A DNA stretch of 36,583 nt from Zelonia costaricensis (taxonomy: Eukaryota; Euglenozoa; Kinetoplastea; Trypanosomatida; Trypanosomatidae). Position numbers and translations under genes: made by a program. The stretch is taken from positions 1-36,583 of the forward strand of contig JASAOO010003289.1 of the NCBI GenBank assembly GCA_030849075.1, written 5' to 3'. Positions 28,265 through 36,583 of this stretch are shown piece by piece. The stretch's first letter is position 1; every line of letters starts with the position of its first letter. The notes under the pieces were generated by a model. That model worked only from the letters and a program-made list of their open reading frames with translations. It had not been told where the DNA came from and did no database searches.

Positions 28265-28651
28265 AATGAGCTGTGCCTGGCGCTCCTGCATCCGGCGGTA
28301 CAGGTCCTGCGCCTTCTTCTGCAGCTCCGCCTCCTTGCGGTCGAGGTCGGCGATGCTGGTGTCGGTACGCTTGATCTCGCCGTTGATGTAGTCGAGACGG
28401 TTGCTGATGATCGTCTTGGCGTCGCTCTGGTCCTGGGGCACCAGCGCCGGTCCGATGAGCTTGTAGACGGTCGCATCAGGCTCCAGCTTGTTCAGCTCGT
28501 CGCGCACCAGGTCGTTCTCGTTCTTTTGACCGCCAAGCTGACGGCGAGTTTCCACGAACTTGCCCTTCTTCTCACCCACCTCCTGCAGCTCCTTCAAGAT
28601 GGGGCGAAGAAGATCATTGAGCTTCTTGATGTCGGGGTGTACCTGCTGCAT
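28223..28651 (-). CDS. PFD6: Prefoldin subunit 6 (142 aa) with C-terminal poly-Q
   Basis: A beta-type subunit of the hexameric prefoldin chaperone, which hands nascent actin and tubulin to the cytosolic chaperonin CCT. The layout is a coiled coil, a beta-hairpin core and a second coiled coil. The signature core is clear: ENDLVRDELNKL, then VYKLIGPALVPQ, then RLDYINGEIKR. The last residues are 13 consecutive glutamines directly before the stop, coded by 12 CAG and one CAA (complement of 28226-28264), an extension absent from typical orthologues of about 125-130 residues. The start at 28651 follows a predicted acceptor at 28697-28698; the longer frame begins upstream of it. The neighbour upstream in the same unit is SDS22. 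Identification is secure. Confidence 0.95.
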
Positions 28652-28696
28652 GGTGGGCTCGAAGGCTACAGGATGTGCGCGAGAACCGTGAGTGTA

Positions 28697-28722
28697 CTGA
28701 AAGAGGAGTGGAAAGAAAAGAT
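28697..28722 (-). promoter_or_regulatory. Predicted spliced-leader acceptor for prefoldin subunit 6
   Basis: In transcript sense TTTTCTTTCCACTCCTCTTT is followed by CAG, with AG at the complement of 28697-28698, giving a 46-nt leader. Confidence 0.75.
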
Positions 28723-29220
28723 GCGTGTGTGACTGCTGGGAGGCAAAGGACAGAAAAGAGTGGAATTGACTGCTTGTGTGGGCCTCAAATCGTTGCATTT
28801 GGTGGGCGTGCGTGCTTCTGACGAGGTCTGCATCATGAGGTCGCTTTGTGGTGCAACCGACACTGCGCGCCTCCAAGAAGCTGGCAGCAGAGCGTTAATA
28901 AAGCAGCTCGCCTCAGCCATCGTCAGGACCTGCGTTTTCTTCGTTCGTCTTTCGAGCACGCGACCAAGTTTCGCCTGCGCGTTCTCCACGGCAACAAAAG
29001 AGAGCCGCGAAAGCCGAAAAAGGAAGAAGGACTGAGTGCTGGGGAAGTTCCTGCAAGGAAACACTTGTGCGCGCTTTCATGACGCAGAAAAAGAGTGGCT
29101 TTACGTGGGGCTGCGAGGAAGCATGGCGCGATGTCACCGCTGCCCTTCCCGAGAAAGGCAAGCAATAAGGCACAACAAACGGGGAAGACGACAAGCAAAA
29201 AAAAAAAAGGAGGGCACTCC
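28723..29220. other. Intergenic region / 3' UTR of the SDS22 gene
   Basis: No gene is visible. A 12-A run (29197-29208, sense poly-T) lies just downstream of the SDS22 stop codon. Confidence 0.65.
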
Positions 29221-30411
29221 CTACGCCACTTTGCGCTGAATAGAGCGGTCGGCCTCGAGGTTGTCCTTGTTGAGAACCGGCCACGAGTCGATCTGGGTGA
29301 CAAACGGAAGGTTCATGTACACCTTGTCACGGTAGCGCTTGTCCTGCTCGATGGGGTTGCGCTCGACATAGATGGTGCGGAGTGTACGTTCGAAGCAGCT
29401 GAACTTCTTGACTTCAGCCCACTCATTGATGTTGCCGTCTGTCAGCCAAAACTCCTCGAGCTCAGGCATGTTCGTGACGTTGATGACTGCCTCGTTGATC
29501 GTCCCGATCGGGTTAAAGCTGTAGTCCAGCAGGTGAAGGGAGTGGAGGGGCACGTTCTCGATAGTGCTGAGCCCATTCTCAGAGAGGTAAAGCTCGGTCA
29601 AATGTGGGTTGCAGCCCTCCTTAAAAACGTCTGCGGCGATGGATGTGAGGCGGTTCGCTTGCAGGCTGAGCTGCCGGAGCGCGTGCAGGTTCTGCAGCGC
29701 GTCGCCGACCTTGTTGATCTTGTTCTTTCCGAGCCACAAGGCACGGAGCGACTTGAGGTTTGCCAGCCCAGGCCCTACTTCGCGGATGCGGTTGCCGCCA
29801 AGCTCGAGAACCTCAAGGTTGACAAATGTGTCAAGCCCCTCGATGACCTTGATCTTGTTCTCCACCAGATACAGCTCTTTCAGTGTAGAGCCTAGCGACT
29901 CGAGGCCGGCAATCTTGCGCAGCTGGTTGTAGCTGAGATCGAGTTTGGCCAAGGAGCCAAAGGCGTGCGGCGTCGACTGTTTCACCAGCGTGTTTGTCTG
30001 CGGGTCCGGCACCATAGCGGAGTCAAAAAAGTCGCGCAGCTTGCGGACCTTGTTGTCGAAGAGATCCAGCTCGAGCAGCCGCGCGGCCAGATGCGCCGGG
30101 AACGGCGAGAGCTCGTGAATGAGGTTCTTACGCAGCGACAGGCTCTTGCATTCGGTGAGTTGATCGAGGTCCAGTTCGTCAAGGGTGAATAGCCGAATGT
30201 TGGCAATCTCAATTTCTGTGCTTTTGGCGTTGATCTTGAGCTGCTCTGTAGCGATCTTGGTGCTTTCCACGTGCTGTGGGGGCACCTCTTGCTCACCATC
30301 GCTGTCGCTGTTTGACTTTGCCGGTGCAGGTGCGGTGGGTGGCGCCGCAGCAGCCTGAAGGAGCTTCTCCCGCAGGCGCGCTTTTTTCTCCTCGTCGAGG
30401 TTGGCGAACAT
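29221..30411 (-). CDS. SDS22: Protein phosphatase 1 regulatory subunit SDS22 (396 aa)
   Basis: An LRR protein that binds the catalytic subunit of protein phosphatase 1 and controls its assembly and nuclear or mitotic activity in other eukaryotes. About the first 65 residues form a charged leader with coiled-coil start (MFANLDEEKKARLREKLLQ). Roughly eleven 22-residue SDS22-type repeats follow, for example LKELYLVENKIKVIEGL, LEVLELGGNRIREV and LRALWLGKNKINKV. The typical LRR cap closes it: TIYVERNPIEQDKRYRDKV, then LPFVTQIDS. One repeat region near residues 140-155 carries a short insertion (DSAMVPDPQTNTLVK). It is the first gene of the leftward unit, next to the divergent switch. The start lies 39 nt after a predicted acceptor. 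Confidence 0.96.
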   Translation of the reverse strand: MFANLDEEKKARLREKLLQAAAAPPTAPAPAKSNSDSDGEQEVPPQHVESTKIATEQLKINAKSTEIEIANIRLFTLDELDLDQLTECKSLSLRKNLIHELSPFPAHLAARLLELDLFDNKVRKLRDFFDSAMVPDPQTNTLVKQSTPHAFGSLAKLDLSYNQLRKIAGLESLGSTLKELYLVENKIKVIEGLDTFVNLEVLELGGNRIREVGPGLANLKSLRALWLGKNKINKVGDALQNLHALRQLSLQANRLTSIAADVFKEGCNPHLTELYLSENGLSTIENVPLHSLHLLDYSFNPIGTINEAVINVTNMPELEEFWLTDGNINEWAEVKKFSCFERTLRTIYVERNPIEQDKRYRDKVYMNLPFVTQIDSWPVLNKDNLEADRSIQRKVA

Positions 30412-30450
30412 GGCTAGATAAGATCTGGTTTCTCGTGTGTGTGTGCGCGT

Positions 30451-30494
30451 CTGGGTATCGACAATGCCGGTGCAAGGGAAAGGGGAGAGGCGAG
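30451..30494 (-). promoter_or_regulatory. Predicted spliced-leader acceptor for SDS22
   Basis: In transcript sense CTCTCCCCTTTCCCTTGCAC precedes the first AG (complement of 30451-30452, ATACCCAG). The 39-nt leader contains a sense-(CA)n run at 30434-30444. Confidence 0.7.
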
Positions 30495-32079
30495 CGTCGT
30501 GAAACAACTGACAGGAGTGTACTTTTAAAAGCAGTGCTTGTGAGAGGGCGAGGGTGGCGTGAGGAAAAGCAGGAGATGAGAAGTGAAGACGACAGTACAC
30601 AGGCGAAGGACATGAGTGAGGAAAGACCGTAGCGGGGCGTACCAAGCTTGGCTGCTCCAGCGAAGCTGTGTGTGAGTGCGGCACCCCGCTCAGCGTTTAA
30701 CCGCCGCCAACGGAGGCGTTTCAATGCGATGCGTGCTCCGGGAAGCCGCGTCGTTGCGTTTCCTCTCCTGGAAGTCGCGGATTGCGGGGTTTTGTCCAGC
30801 TGACGTAGTGCGCAGGCTGGCAGAAGGGGGGGGAGGGCGCTGGTGCCCGCCAGGTAGGATAATTGCTGTTTCGCGAATGCTCCGAGGGTCCGAACCGGTG
30901 TCGCGAGGTGTGTGTGCTAATGGCGAGGGGGGGGGGGGGGCGGAGGTCGGAAAGGCCGCAGGAGGCGAAGATGCTGCATGTCTACGTGTGTTTCTAACCG
31001 TCATGTGTGCTTGTTTGCACCTCGGCGCCTTTTGTGGTAACGGCAAGCACTCATGGAGCACGTTCACTGTTTTGAGAAAGCACCACTAGCGAATGCTCAA
31101 TCCCGACGGTTGCGTTCGTCCGTTGTGCAGTGTCATCCTGGCCAGCCTTGCCTCGAGTGTACCAGCTTTAATTCAGGCGTGAACGCTTTCGCAGGCGCAC
31201 TTTTCCCCCCTTGCAACTCTCAAAGCGGCCTAGCCTCAGCTCCAGGGGGCACTGATGACTGGCTTTAAATTGCTGCCCAAGTAGTGGCTTTTAAGAGATA
31301 CGACCGACTCTCAAGAGGTGTTTTGGAGTGAAAGAAGAAAAACCAAATGTGAGAGAGAGGGGGGGTTAGGCGGCTTAATTCAAATTGGAGTCCGGAGATT
31401 CACCCTTCCAACCTGTTGTGTCGTTGATGTGGCGCAGCAGACGCAGTTTTGTAGCACGACTCGCCGTGAGAGGTAGGGGCCCTTCAGCGATTTCGCATTG
31501 GCTTTGTTTTGAGCCCTTTTTTTACGGGTGCGGCAGATTCAGAGAATCGAAAATCCGTCCTTCGCGGAGAACAGCTGGTGAGGTTTCTCCTGCGAACCGG
31601 GAATGGTAGTTTCATACAGCGCGGGGAGGCTCCCGACCGCCGCGAGTGAGCAAACATGTGTTTAGGAGTCAAATCGAAGAGCCGCCCGTTTTCCAGTATT
31701 CCATCTCTGTGGTTTAAGAGACTCACGACTCCAAGGTTTGCGGGTGAGAGAGTAGAAGCCAGTATAGATGATGGTGCAATTCTCCTCACCTTCCTGCTTT
31801 CTCAAAGCGCGTTTGGCTTCTCGAATTGGACTCAAAAGTCGTGTGTAGTACGCGGCCCGATCAAAAGTATCGCATCTTTTGTGGTGAGGAAAGCAGGGTA
31901 GAGGTGTTCTCTCTTCTAGCTGAGTCGGCCGCGGTGCAAAACCTGGTAGTGCTCATGTGAAAAGAAGAGGTCAAATATGCAGTTCGATCAAGTGCTCTTT
32001 TCTCGGCGAAGTTTTTATGCGTCGACAAGACGCCTGTAGCTGCAGAAGTCGCAAAAAACGAATAGAATCTGTTGTTGTG
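30495..32079. promoter_or_regulatory. Divergent strand-switch region (predicted Pol II transcription start region)
   Basis: Genes diverge from here: SDS22 leftward, the 45-aa frame and PSA-like gene rightward. The right half (about 31300-32100) is clearly AT-richer than the coding DNA, with T and A runs. Two G tracts lie in the left half, 30826-30833 (8 G) and 30927-30940 (14 G). No TATA box or known core promoter is recognisable, as expected for these organisms. In trypanosomatids such regions are the usual broad Pol II start sites with histone variants; that assignment is by analogy. No gene in it convinced me. Confidence 0.7.
30927..30940 (+). repeat. 14-G homopolymer tract in the divergent switch
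   Basis: Fourteen consecutive G on the + strand, the longest homopolymer of G or C that I noted in the window, 516 nt upstream of the SDS22 start codon. Confidence 0.9.
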
Positions 32080-32097
32080 ATCTGTGTTTTTTTTTAG
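32080..32097 (+). promoter_or_regulatory. Predicted spliced-leader acceptor ahead of the 45-aa frame
   Basis: TCTGTG followed by nine T and then AG at 32096-32097 is a strong acceptor shape, 55 nt upstream of the ATG at 32153. Two further AGs lie before the ATG (near 32137-32140). Confidence 0.55.
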
Positions 32098-32152
32098 CCG
32101 CAAAAAACGCCACGTAACGCTGCCCCATTTTAATTAGCAGTTTTGTCATCAA

Positions 32153-32290
32153 ATGGATGAACAAGTGCCGAAATCACCGCCTTCAACGTCACAGCCCATT
32201 CAACACGAAGCACTGACTGAATTTATGTCGAGAGCGATGAGCCGCGAAACGATGAAGCGCCTTCAAGAAGAGAAAAAAAGACACGAATAA
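32153..32290 (+). CDS. Possible small protein (45 aa) at the head of the rightward unit
   Basis: A short frame begins MDEQVPKSPPSTSQPIQ and ends RLQEEKKRHE before TAA at 32288-32290. The first 18 residues are polar and Pro/Ser-rich; the rest (LTEFMSRAMSRETMKRLQEE) should form one amphipathic, basic helix. There is no signal peptide or membrane segment. A well-shaped acceptor (32096-32097) and 55-nt leader precede it, and the next acceptor belongs to the PSA-like gene, so it occupies a complete gene slot. Against it, third codon positions are mostly A/T (CAA, GAA, TCA), unlike neighbouring genes, and frames of this length arise by chance in AT-rich DNA. I do not recognise a family. Confidence 0.4.
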   Translation: MDEQVPKSPPSTSQPIQHEALTEFMSRAMSRETMKRLQEEKKRHE

Positions 32291-32463
32291 AAGGGTGACA
32301 AATGGTACCGCTCGAATAAATGAAACTCTTTTACCCTTACATCTTTGCTGTCCTTTCTACGGTATTTTGCTCGTGCGCAACGTGAAATAACCAAATTTAA
32401 CACAAAACGACACATCAGCTAACAAAGCGCCGCGCTTCCTTCCTTTTTCACCTCCACGCCTTC

Positions 32464-32543
32464 CCATTCACTCTTTTTTTATTTGTTTGACTATCTGCAT
32501 TCCCGCACTGACTCACCTTGTGTCAAAACTGCACTCCTCGCAG
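32464..32543 (+). promoter_or_regulatory. Predicted spliced-leader acceptor for the PSA-like gene
   Basis: A T/C-rich stretch starting TTCACTCTTTTTTTATTTG has no AG until CTCCTCGCAG at 32542-32543. This gives a 32-nt A-rich leader before the ATG at 32576. Confidence 0.75.
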
Positions 32544-32575
32544 CAGCACTCGAAGAAACAAGCGACGAAGAAAAA

Positions 32576-33430
32576 ATGTCTCGTTCCTTTCTGTCCATTG
32601 TTGGCGTTGCCATGCTCGCCGTCCTGCTTGCCGTCGCCGCTCCGTGCCGCGCTGACTCCATCACCGTCAACGCCGCTACGAAGGCATGGCTTTCGGCGTG
32701 GATCACGGCGATCCCGAACCTCCAGATCATTTGGCTGAACCCGGATATTTGCGCTCGCTCCGGCATCCAGTGCGTCTCGGCGACAAACTCCATCAACCTC
32801 CGCCTCGACGCCGTGACGTCTTCAGGCTTCAACTTCATCGGCACCCTTCCGGAGGTGGACAGCTCTATCGATGGCAGCCAGATCCAGATCACCACCATCT
32901 CCGTCAAGGGCAAGAAGCGCTTCACCGGCACGCTGCCGGCTTCCTGGTCGCGCCTCACTCGGCTGCAGACTCTGGACGTCAGCAACACGCGCATGAGCGG
33001 CCTGATTCCAGACTCGCTGGGCAGTCTTGCGAACCTGGTCAGCGTCGACTTTTCGAACTCGTACTTCTGCTACGGTATGCCGAACTGGAACGCGACGGGG
33101 ATGCCCAAGCTCAGTCAGGCGATTTTCACGAAGAACAACATGCGCGGCGCCTTCGCAACGTCCTGGTCGACGTTCTCGCCGTCCCTCTCGATCAGCCTCA
33201 CGGGCAACAAGCTGTGCGGCTGCATGCCCTCCTCGTGGAACGCAAACCCCAGCCTCGTCGCGGCCGCCAAGGCCATGAACTCCGCCACGGTTGGCAGCTG
33301 CACGCTCAGCTGCAACGCTGCGTCGTTGGGGTACTGCCCGGCGCCGCCGGCGAGCAACGGCGCGCAGCACATCGCCGTCAGCACGGCCGTGTTGGCGCTG
33401 GTTGCCGCTCTCGCCGCTCTGGTCTTGTAG
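32576..33430 (+). CDS. PSA/GP46-like GPI-anchored surface LRR protein (284 aa)
   Basis: A predicted cell-surface protein of the parasite surface antigen type. A signal peptide covers about 1-26 (hydrophobic core GVAMLAVLLAVAA, cleavage after CRA). The N-terminal domain has the SWITAIPNLQ start seen in this family. LRRs follow: FTGTLPASWSRLTRLQTLDV (116-135) and SGLIPDSLGSLANLVSVDFS (141-160), then degenerate repeats. A Cys-rich cap at about 213-254 includes CGCMPSSW, CTLSC and YCPAPP. A GPI-attachment signal ends it (small residues SNG at 260-262, then a hydrophobic tail to 284 with no cytosolic residues). One N-glycosylation sequon is at N172. It has far fewer repeats than classic PSA-2 proteins and lacks their Thr/Ser-rich stalk. 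The start at 32576 is fixed by the acceptor at 32542-32543. Confidence 0.92.
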   Translation: MSRSFLSIVGVAMLAVLLAVAAPCRADSITVNAATKAWLSAWITAIPNLQIIWLNPDICARSGIQCVSATNSINLRLDAVTSSGFNFIGTLPEVDSSIDGSQIQITTISVKGKKRFTGTLPASWSRLTRLQTLDVSNTRMSGLIPDSLGSLANLVSVDFSNSYFCYGMPNWNATGMPKLSQAIFTKNNMRGAFATSWSTFSPSLSISLTGNKLCGCMPSSWNANPSLVAAAKAMNSATVGSCTLSCNAASLGYCPAPPASNGAQHIAVSTAVLALVAALAALVL

Positions 33431-35599
33431 TGTGACAGCGCGTCGCACCGCGGAGCGCGGGAAGGGAGCGGCTTGCGTGGACAACACTCACTTGCAGCGC
33501 GAGAAGATGCAAGTTGGTAAGCCTGCATTAGCGATTCGGACTGTACTAGGCCTGGAATGCACACACACACACACGCACACAGCTCCTTTCCTCGATGAAC
33601 CATTCGCAGCCAAGAGGATCAGTCGACCCTTTCGCTTCTTTGCTTCGCGCTTTCTCCTCCTCGTTTCTCCCTCTCCCCCTCCGTCGCATTTCTTGCTCGG
33701 TTTTTTCTGCGCTTTTCATTCTCACTGTTCCTCCCCTTTTTGGCCCGCAGGAGCTCCGTGGTAAGGCTCGTGCTTTTTTGCTTTTGTTTTGGGTAGCGGT
33801 GTGAACTGCCATGGCTTCATTCTTTGGCTGCTGCATCGCGAGAATCACTCAGCGAGTGCGAGGTTGCGTGGTGTAGCGCAAGAGGTACCGCGACCTCGTC
33901 ACCGCTTTCCTCCTCTCTCTGGCGTGTCAATCTTTCCCAGTTTTCTTGGCCTTTTTTTTCGTCGCCCTCGTTCTTTGTGTTCCTTTTCTCTTTTTTTCTT
34001 CACCATGTGCACAGTGTGACGTCAAAAGGCTACGCCGACTGAGACGAAAGGCCCGTAGAGTAAGAGATCAAAAAAGAAACGACGGCACAATGCGAACAAG
34101 AAAAAAAAAAAAGGTCGCGAGCTGCACCACCGAAAAAGACTGAAGTAAATGAGAAGGAGAACGCGTAGCTGGTAGGCGCCTCGTTTCTTTGGGGACTTGC
34201 CTCTGACCATCTTCTACACCTCTCGGCCTTTTTTTCCTTCACTCGGTGTCCATCGCACTCTTTTTTTTTTTCTCTCAGGCGTGTTAAAGAAGTTTTACGC
34301 GTGCGCATCATCGCCCCTCGTTTTTTTTTTCTCGTCGCTCTTGTGCGTCGTTGTAGTGCCCACACCTCGCCTCATCCACGATGTGGTCGCCGTCAGTGTC
34401 GGTTTCGCGCCTTTAACGTCTTTCCTTCCAGTGGGGGAAGCGTGGCTTTTTCTTTTCCGCCCTTGTGTGAATTAGCTCAGCGTCGTCAGGAGGGACTGCT
34501 GCGGCTGTACGTATGCGCGATCGCGCTTGCGTCCTGGCACAGCACCCCTCTCGTGCGTTTCACCCGCGCTTTCAACCCACTTTGATGAGCTGCGGAGGCG
34601 CGTTGACCGTTTCGCTGCTTTTTTTCTTTTGGCTTCCTCAGACCGCGCCGCTTCCACTTTTTCTCTCAGCTTCTTGACCCGTTATTTTGTATTATTTACG
34701 GAGCTCTCTATTCGCCGCTGTCGTCGCACTTCTTGTTTGTTGAGTGGTGCGTTTTTTCACTTCATCTGTCCTGTCTTGTTTCTCCTACTCGTTTTCTATG
34801 TGACTAACAAGGGTCTCTGTGTCTTCCTTTACAGCACCGTTTCTCCGTCGCCTCTCTGGACGTCCTCATCTCTCGTTTCTCGCACCTTCACCGAATGGCC
34901 CGCTGCGGCGTTAGCGGAGCCAGTTCGTCAGCATTGTTTCTCCGCAGCGTCAACCAGCACTGGGAAGGGGGAGGCGGCAAACGCGAAGAAGGGATCGGTC
35001 CATCATGTGTGTTGCAAGTTTGTTCCGATCACGCTTCGTGTTTTTTCTTTCTTTCCGTTTCTGTTGTCCTCTGAGTTGTGTCTTTTCTTGCCGGCCCTCG
35101 GCGCATCGCGGGTTGTCGGGAAAGTGATGACAGGTGTTGGATAACAAGCAGAGGAGACGAGGACGGGCTGTGAACTCGTGGGGTGCGCTTGAGCGCCTGC
35201 GCAAGCAGATGGTCGGCACTGCGTTCCCGAATTCCCCTCATCTCCACCTCTTTCGGGGTTTTCAGCTTTCAGCACCGTGTCACAACCCGTTTTTAATGCT
35301 CCGCCGACGACAGGGAGCGCACGGCGACGCGTGTGTTCGTGTGCGCGGCTTCCTTCTTTAGGCCGCCCGAACGGGCGGCGCCCCTCGCGTGTCCCGCACG
35401 TCCGCCGCACAAGTCAAGACAAAGCTCTGCTCCACATAGTCGGCGAGCCGGCGAGTTTGGCAATGACGGCGTTGGAGACAAGAGGCCAGAAGAGGTGGCG
35501 AGTCGGGCACCGTGAAGGAGCGCCTTTCCGGCGTCAGCGTGCTCCACCCTCGCCACCCCCTCACTAGCTCTGGGCTTTCTCTAAAGCTGCACGATTGTT
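33431..35599. other. Gene-free T-rich region, probable long 3' UTR of the PSA-like gene
   Basis: No convincing gene in about 2.2 kb. The + strand is rich in T and CT, with T runs near 34260-34271 and 34320-34330 and an A run near 34100-34112. A (CA)n tract lies at 33560-33575. The longest frame (34527-35144) encodes a Phe/Leu/Ser/Arg-rich product expected from T-rich DNA and has no domain I can recognise. A long 3' UTR downstream of a surface-protein gene is the simplest reading. Confidence 0.55.
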
Positions 35600-36583
35600 C
35601 TCAACTTCCCCGCACGAACCCGCGCCATTAAGCCCCTTCTCCCGTTCCCCATATCTTGAGATGGCGTACCCCCGTCACGGCTAGCTCCTCCACATCACGC
35701 CACCCACCGTTACCTTGCTCAAGCGCCGCGTGCCTTTCGCCTGTTTCTTCTTCTCTTCCTCGTCTTCGCTTCCCCCTCCATGCGCCGTGACAGTGGCGTT
35801 GGCGTCGACCCGCCCCCCACTGCACTTCTCACTCCTTGCACGGGCAGCGCGTGGCTGTCGTACACCCATGTGTCATCACTGCGCCTTCACTGCCTCGTCA
35901 TGCGTGTTTCATTCGCCGCACCCCCGCCAACGCCGATCGCGACTCACGCCACGACGCACCGTCCTTCCCTTTTTATTCCTCTACGTCTCTCCTCTCTGGC
36001 CCTACCAGTGCACACGATCCCGCAACGGCTAGGGCAAAACCCTCCACGACGCCAGCATTGAGAAATAAAGAACATAGTAGAGAAAACGCGACGGAGAAGA
36101 CGCACGCCACAGGAGTCCCAGGCGCGTGAAGCAGCTCCATGACTGCCTGCGGCCAGGTCTGGCCACGCTCGCCAACCCTCACCTCAAACTAGGAGAGTGG
36201 GAAGGACCTCTGCGTCGACCACGTTCCTCCTCCCCAAGCCGAATGCCCGCAGATATACCGGTCTCACACGTGTTGCTGCAGAAAAAGCGCCGGTGCGTTG
36301 GCAATCGAATACCAGCAGCTCCCCACCGAGCATGCGCATGCACGAGAACTCCTCACTGTCCTTCCAACAAATCGCCCCTCACCACCTGCCCCCTTCCTCC
36401 TTCCCCACACCGCACACACGGCGCACGACTGCACGTTACGCACACCAAACAAACCCGCGTCGACGCCTCTCAACAACTGCTTCCGAGGACGAGCCCCGTC
36501 CGCGCGATGAAGCGCCGCTGCCGACGGACGCGCATGATGATTGACTGTAACATCACAGACTTTGAGTCTCCATGATAGCAACT
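35600..36583. other. Gene-free distal region, possibly a degenerate SIDER-type element
   Basis: I see no convincing gene. The composition changes from the T-rich stretch to mixed sequence containing AAATAAAG-like A-rich DNA near 36060-36090. Position (distal 3' UTR of a surface-protein gene) and texture are compatible with the degenerate SIDER retroposons common in Leishmania 3' UTRs, but I cannot match a signature from memory. Confidence 0.2.

Noticed and set aside
30886..30900. GGTCCGAACC resembling a tRNA B box
   Set aside because: The flanks do not form a T-arm stem and no A box or acceptor stem is found at the right spacing.
34527..35144. A 205-codon + strand frame with hydrophobic segments
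   Set aside because: Phe/Leu/Ser richness follows from T-rich DNA; there is no ordered domain and no clean acceptor-leader arrangement.

Overview
The window looks like nuclear DNA of a trypanosomatid protozoan, most likely Leishmania or a close relative in the Leishmaniinae. The evidence is uniformly GC-rich intronless coding regions, genes packed in long same-strand runs, a pyrimidine tract plus AG (a trans-splice acceptor) ahead of nearly every start codon, abundant (CA)n/(GT)n tracts and G/C homopolymers between genes, and a GPI-type leucine-rich surface protein of the PSA/GP46 kind. I cannot name the species from sequence alone. One base is ambiguous (n at 5979), so this is draft sequence.

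There are three transcription units. Unit 1 runs rightward (1-6878): a 1450-residue protein with three RRM-like domains and a 163-residue membrane protein. It meets unit 2 head-on at 6879-7971, a convergent strand switch that should be a transcription termination zone; it carries a 35-bp tandem duplication. Unit 2 runs leftward from 30411 to 7972. In transcription order it encodes the protein phosphatase 1 regulator SDS22, prefoldin subunit 6, an 1842-residue coiled-coil/poly-Q protein, a mitochondrial protein with an NDUFA12-like (complex I) segment, an ELO fatty-acid elongase, a possible 37-residue protein, a 171-residue single-pass membrane protein, a 906-residue LRR/coiled-coil protein, the V-ATPase V0 subunit d, and a 502-residue protein of unknown function with a cysteine cluster and TPR-like helices.

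Units 2 and 3 diverge from 30412-32152, the likely RNA polymerase II start region. It is AT-richer than its surroundings and holds a 14-G tract. Unit 3 runs rightward: a possible 45-residue protein (32153-32290) with its own splice acceptor, then a PSA-like surface antigen (32576-33430), followed by about 3.1 kb of T-rich sequence in which I see no convincing gene.

As usual in these organisms, neighbouring genes share transcription and not a pathway. The set mixes proton pumping, lipid elongation, protein folding, phosphatase control, respiration, RNA binding and cytoskeletal-type coiled coils. Individual control would be post-transcriptional, through leaders and 3' UTRs. I see no tRNA, rRNA, CRISPR, transposase or viral gene. 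The most novel leads are the two very small genes, the recurrent (CA)n tracts in predicted 5' leaders, a possible alternative splice site that would remove the start codon of the RRM protein, and the NDUFA12-like segment inside a much larger protein.
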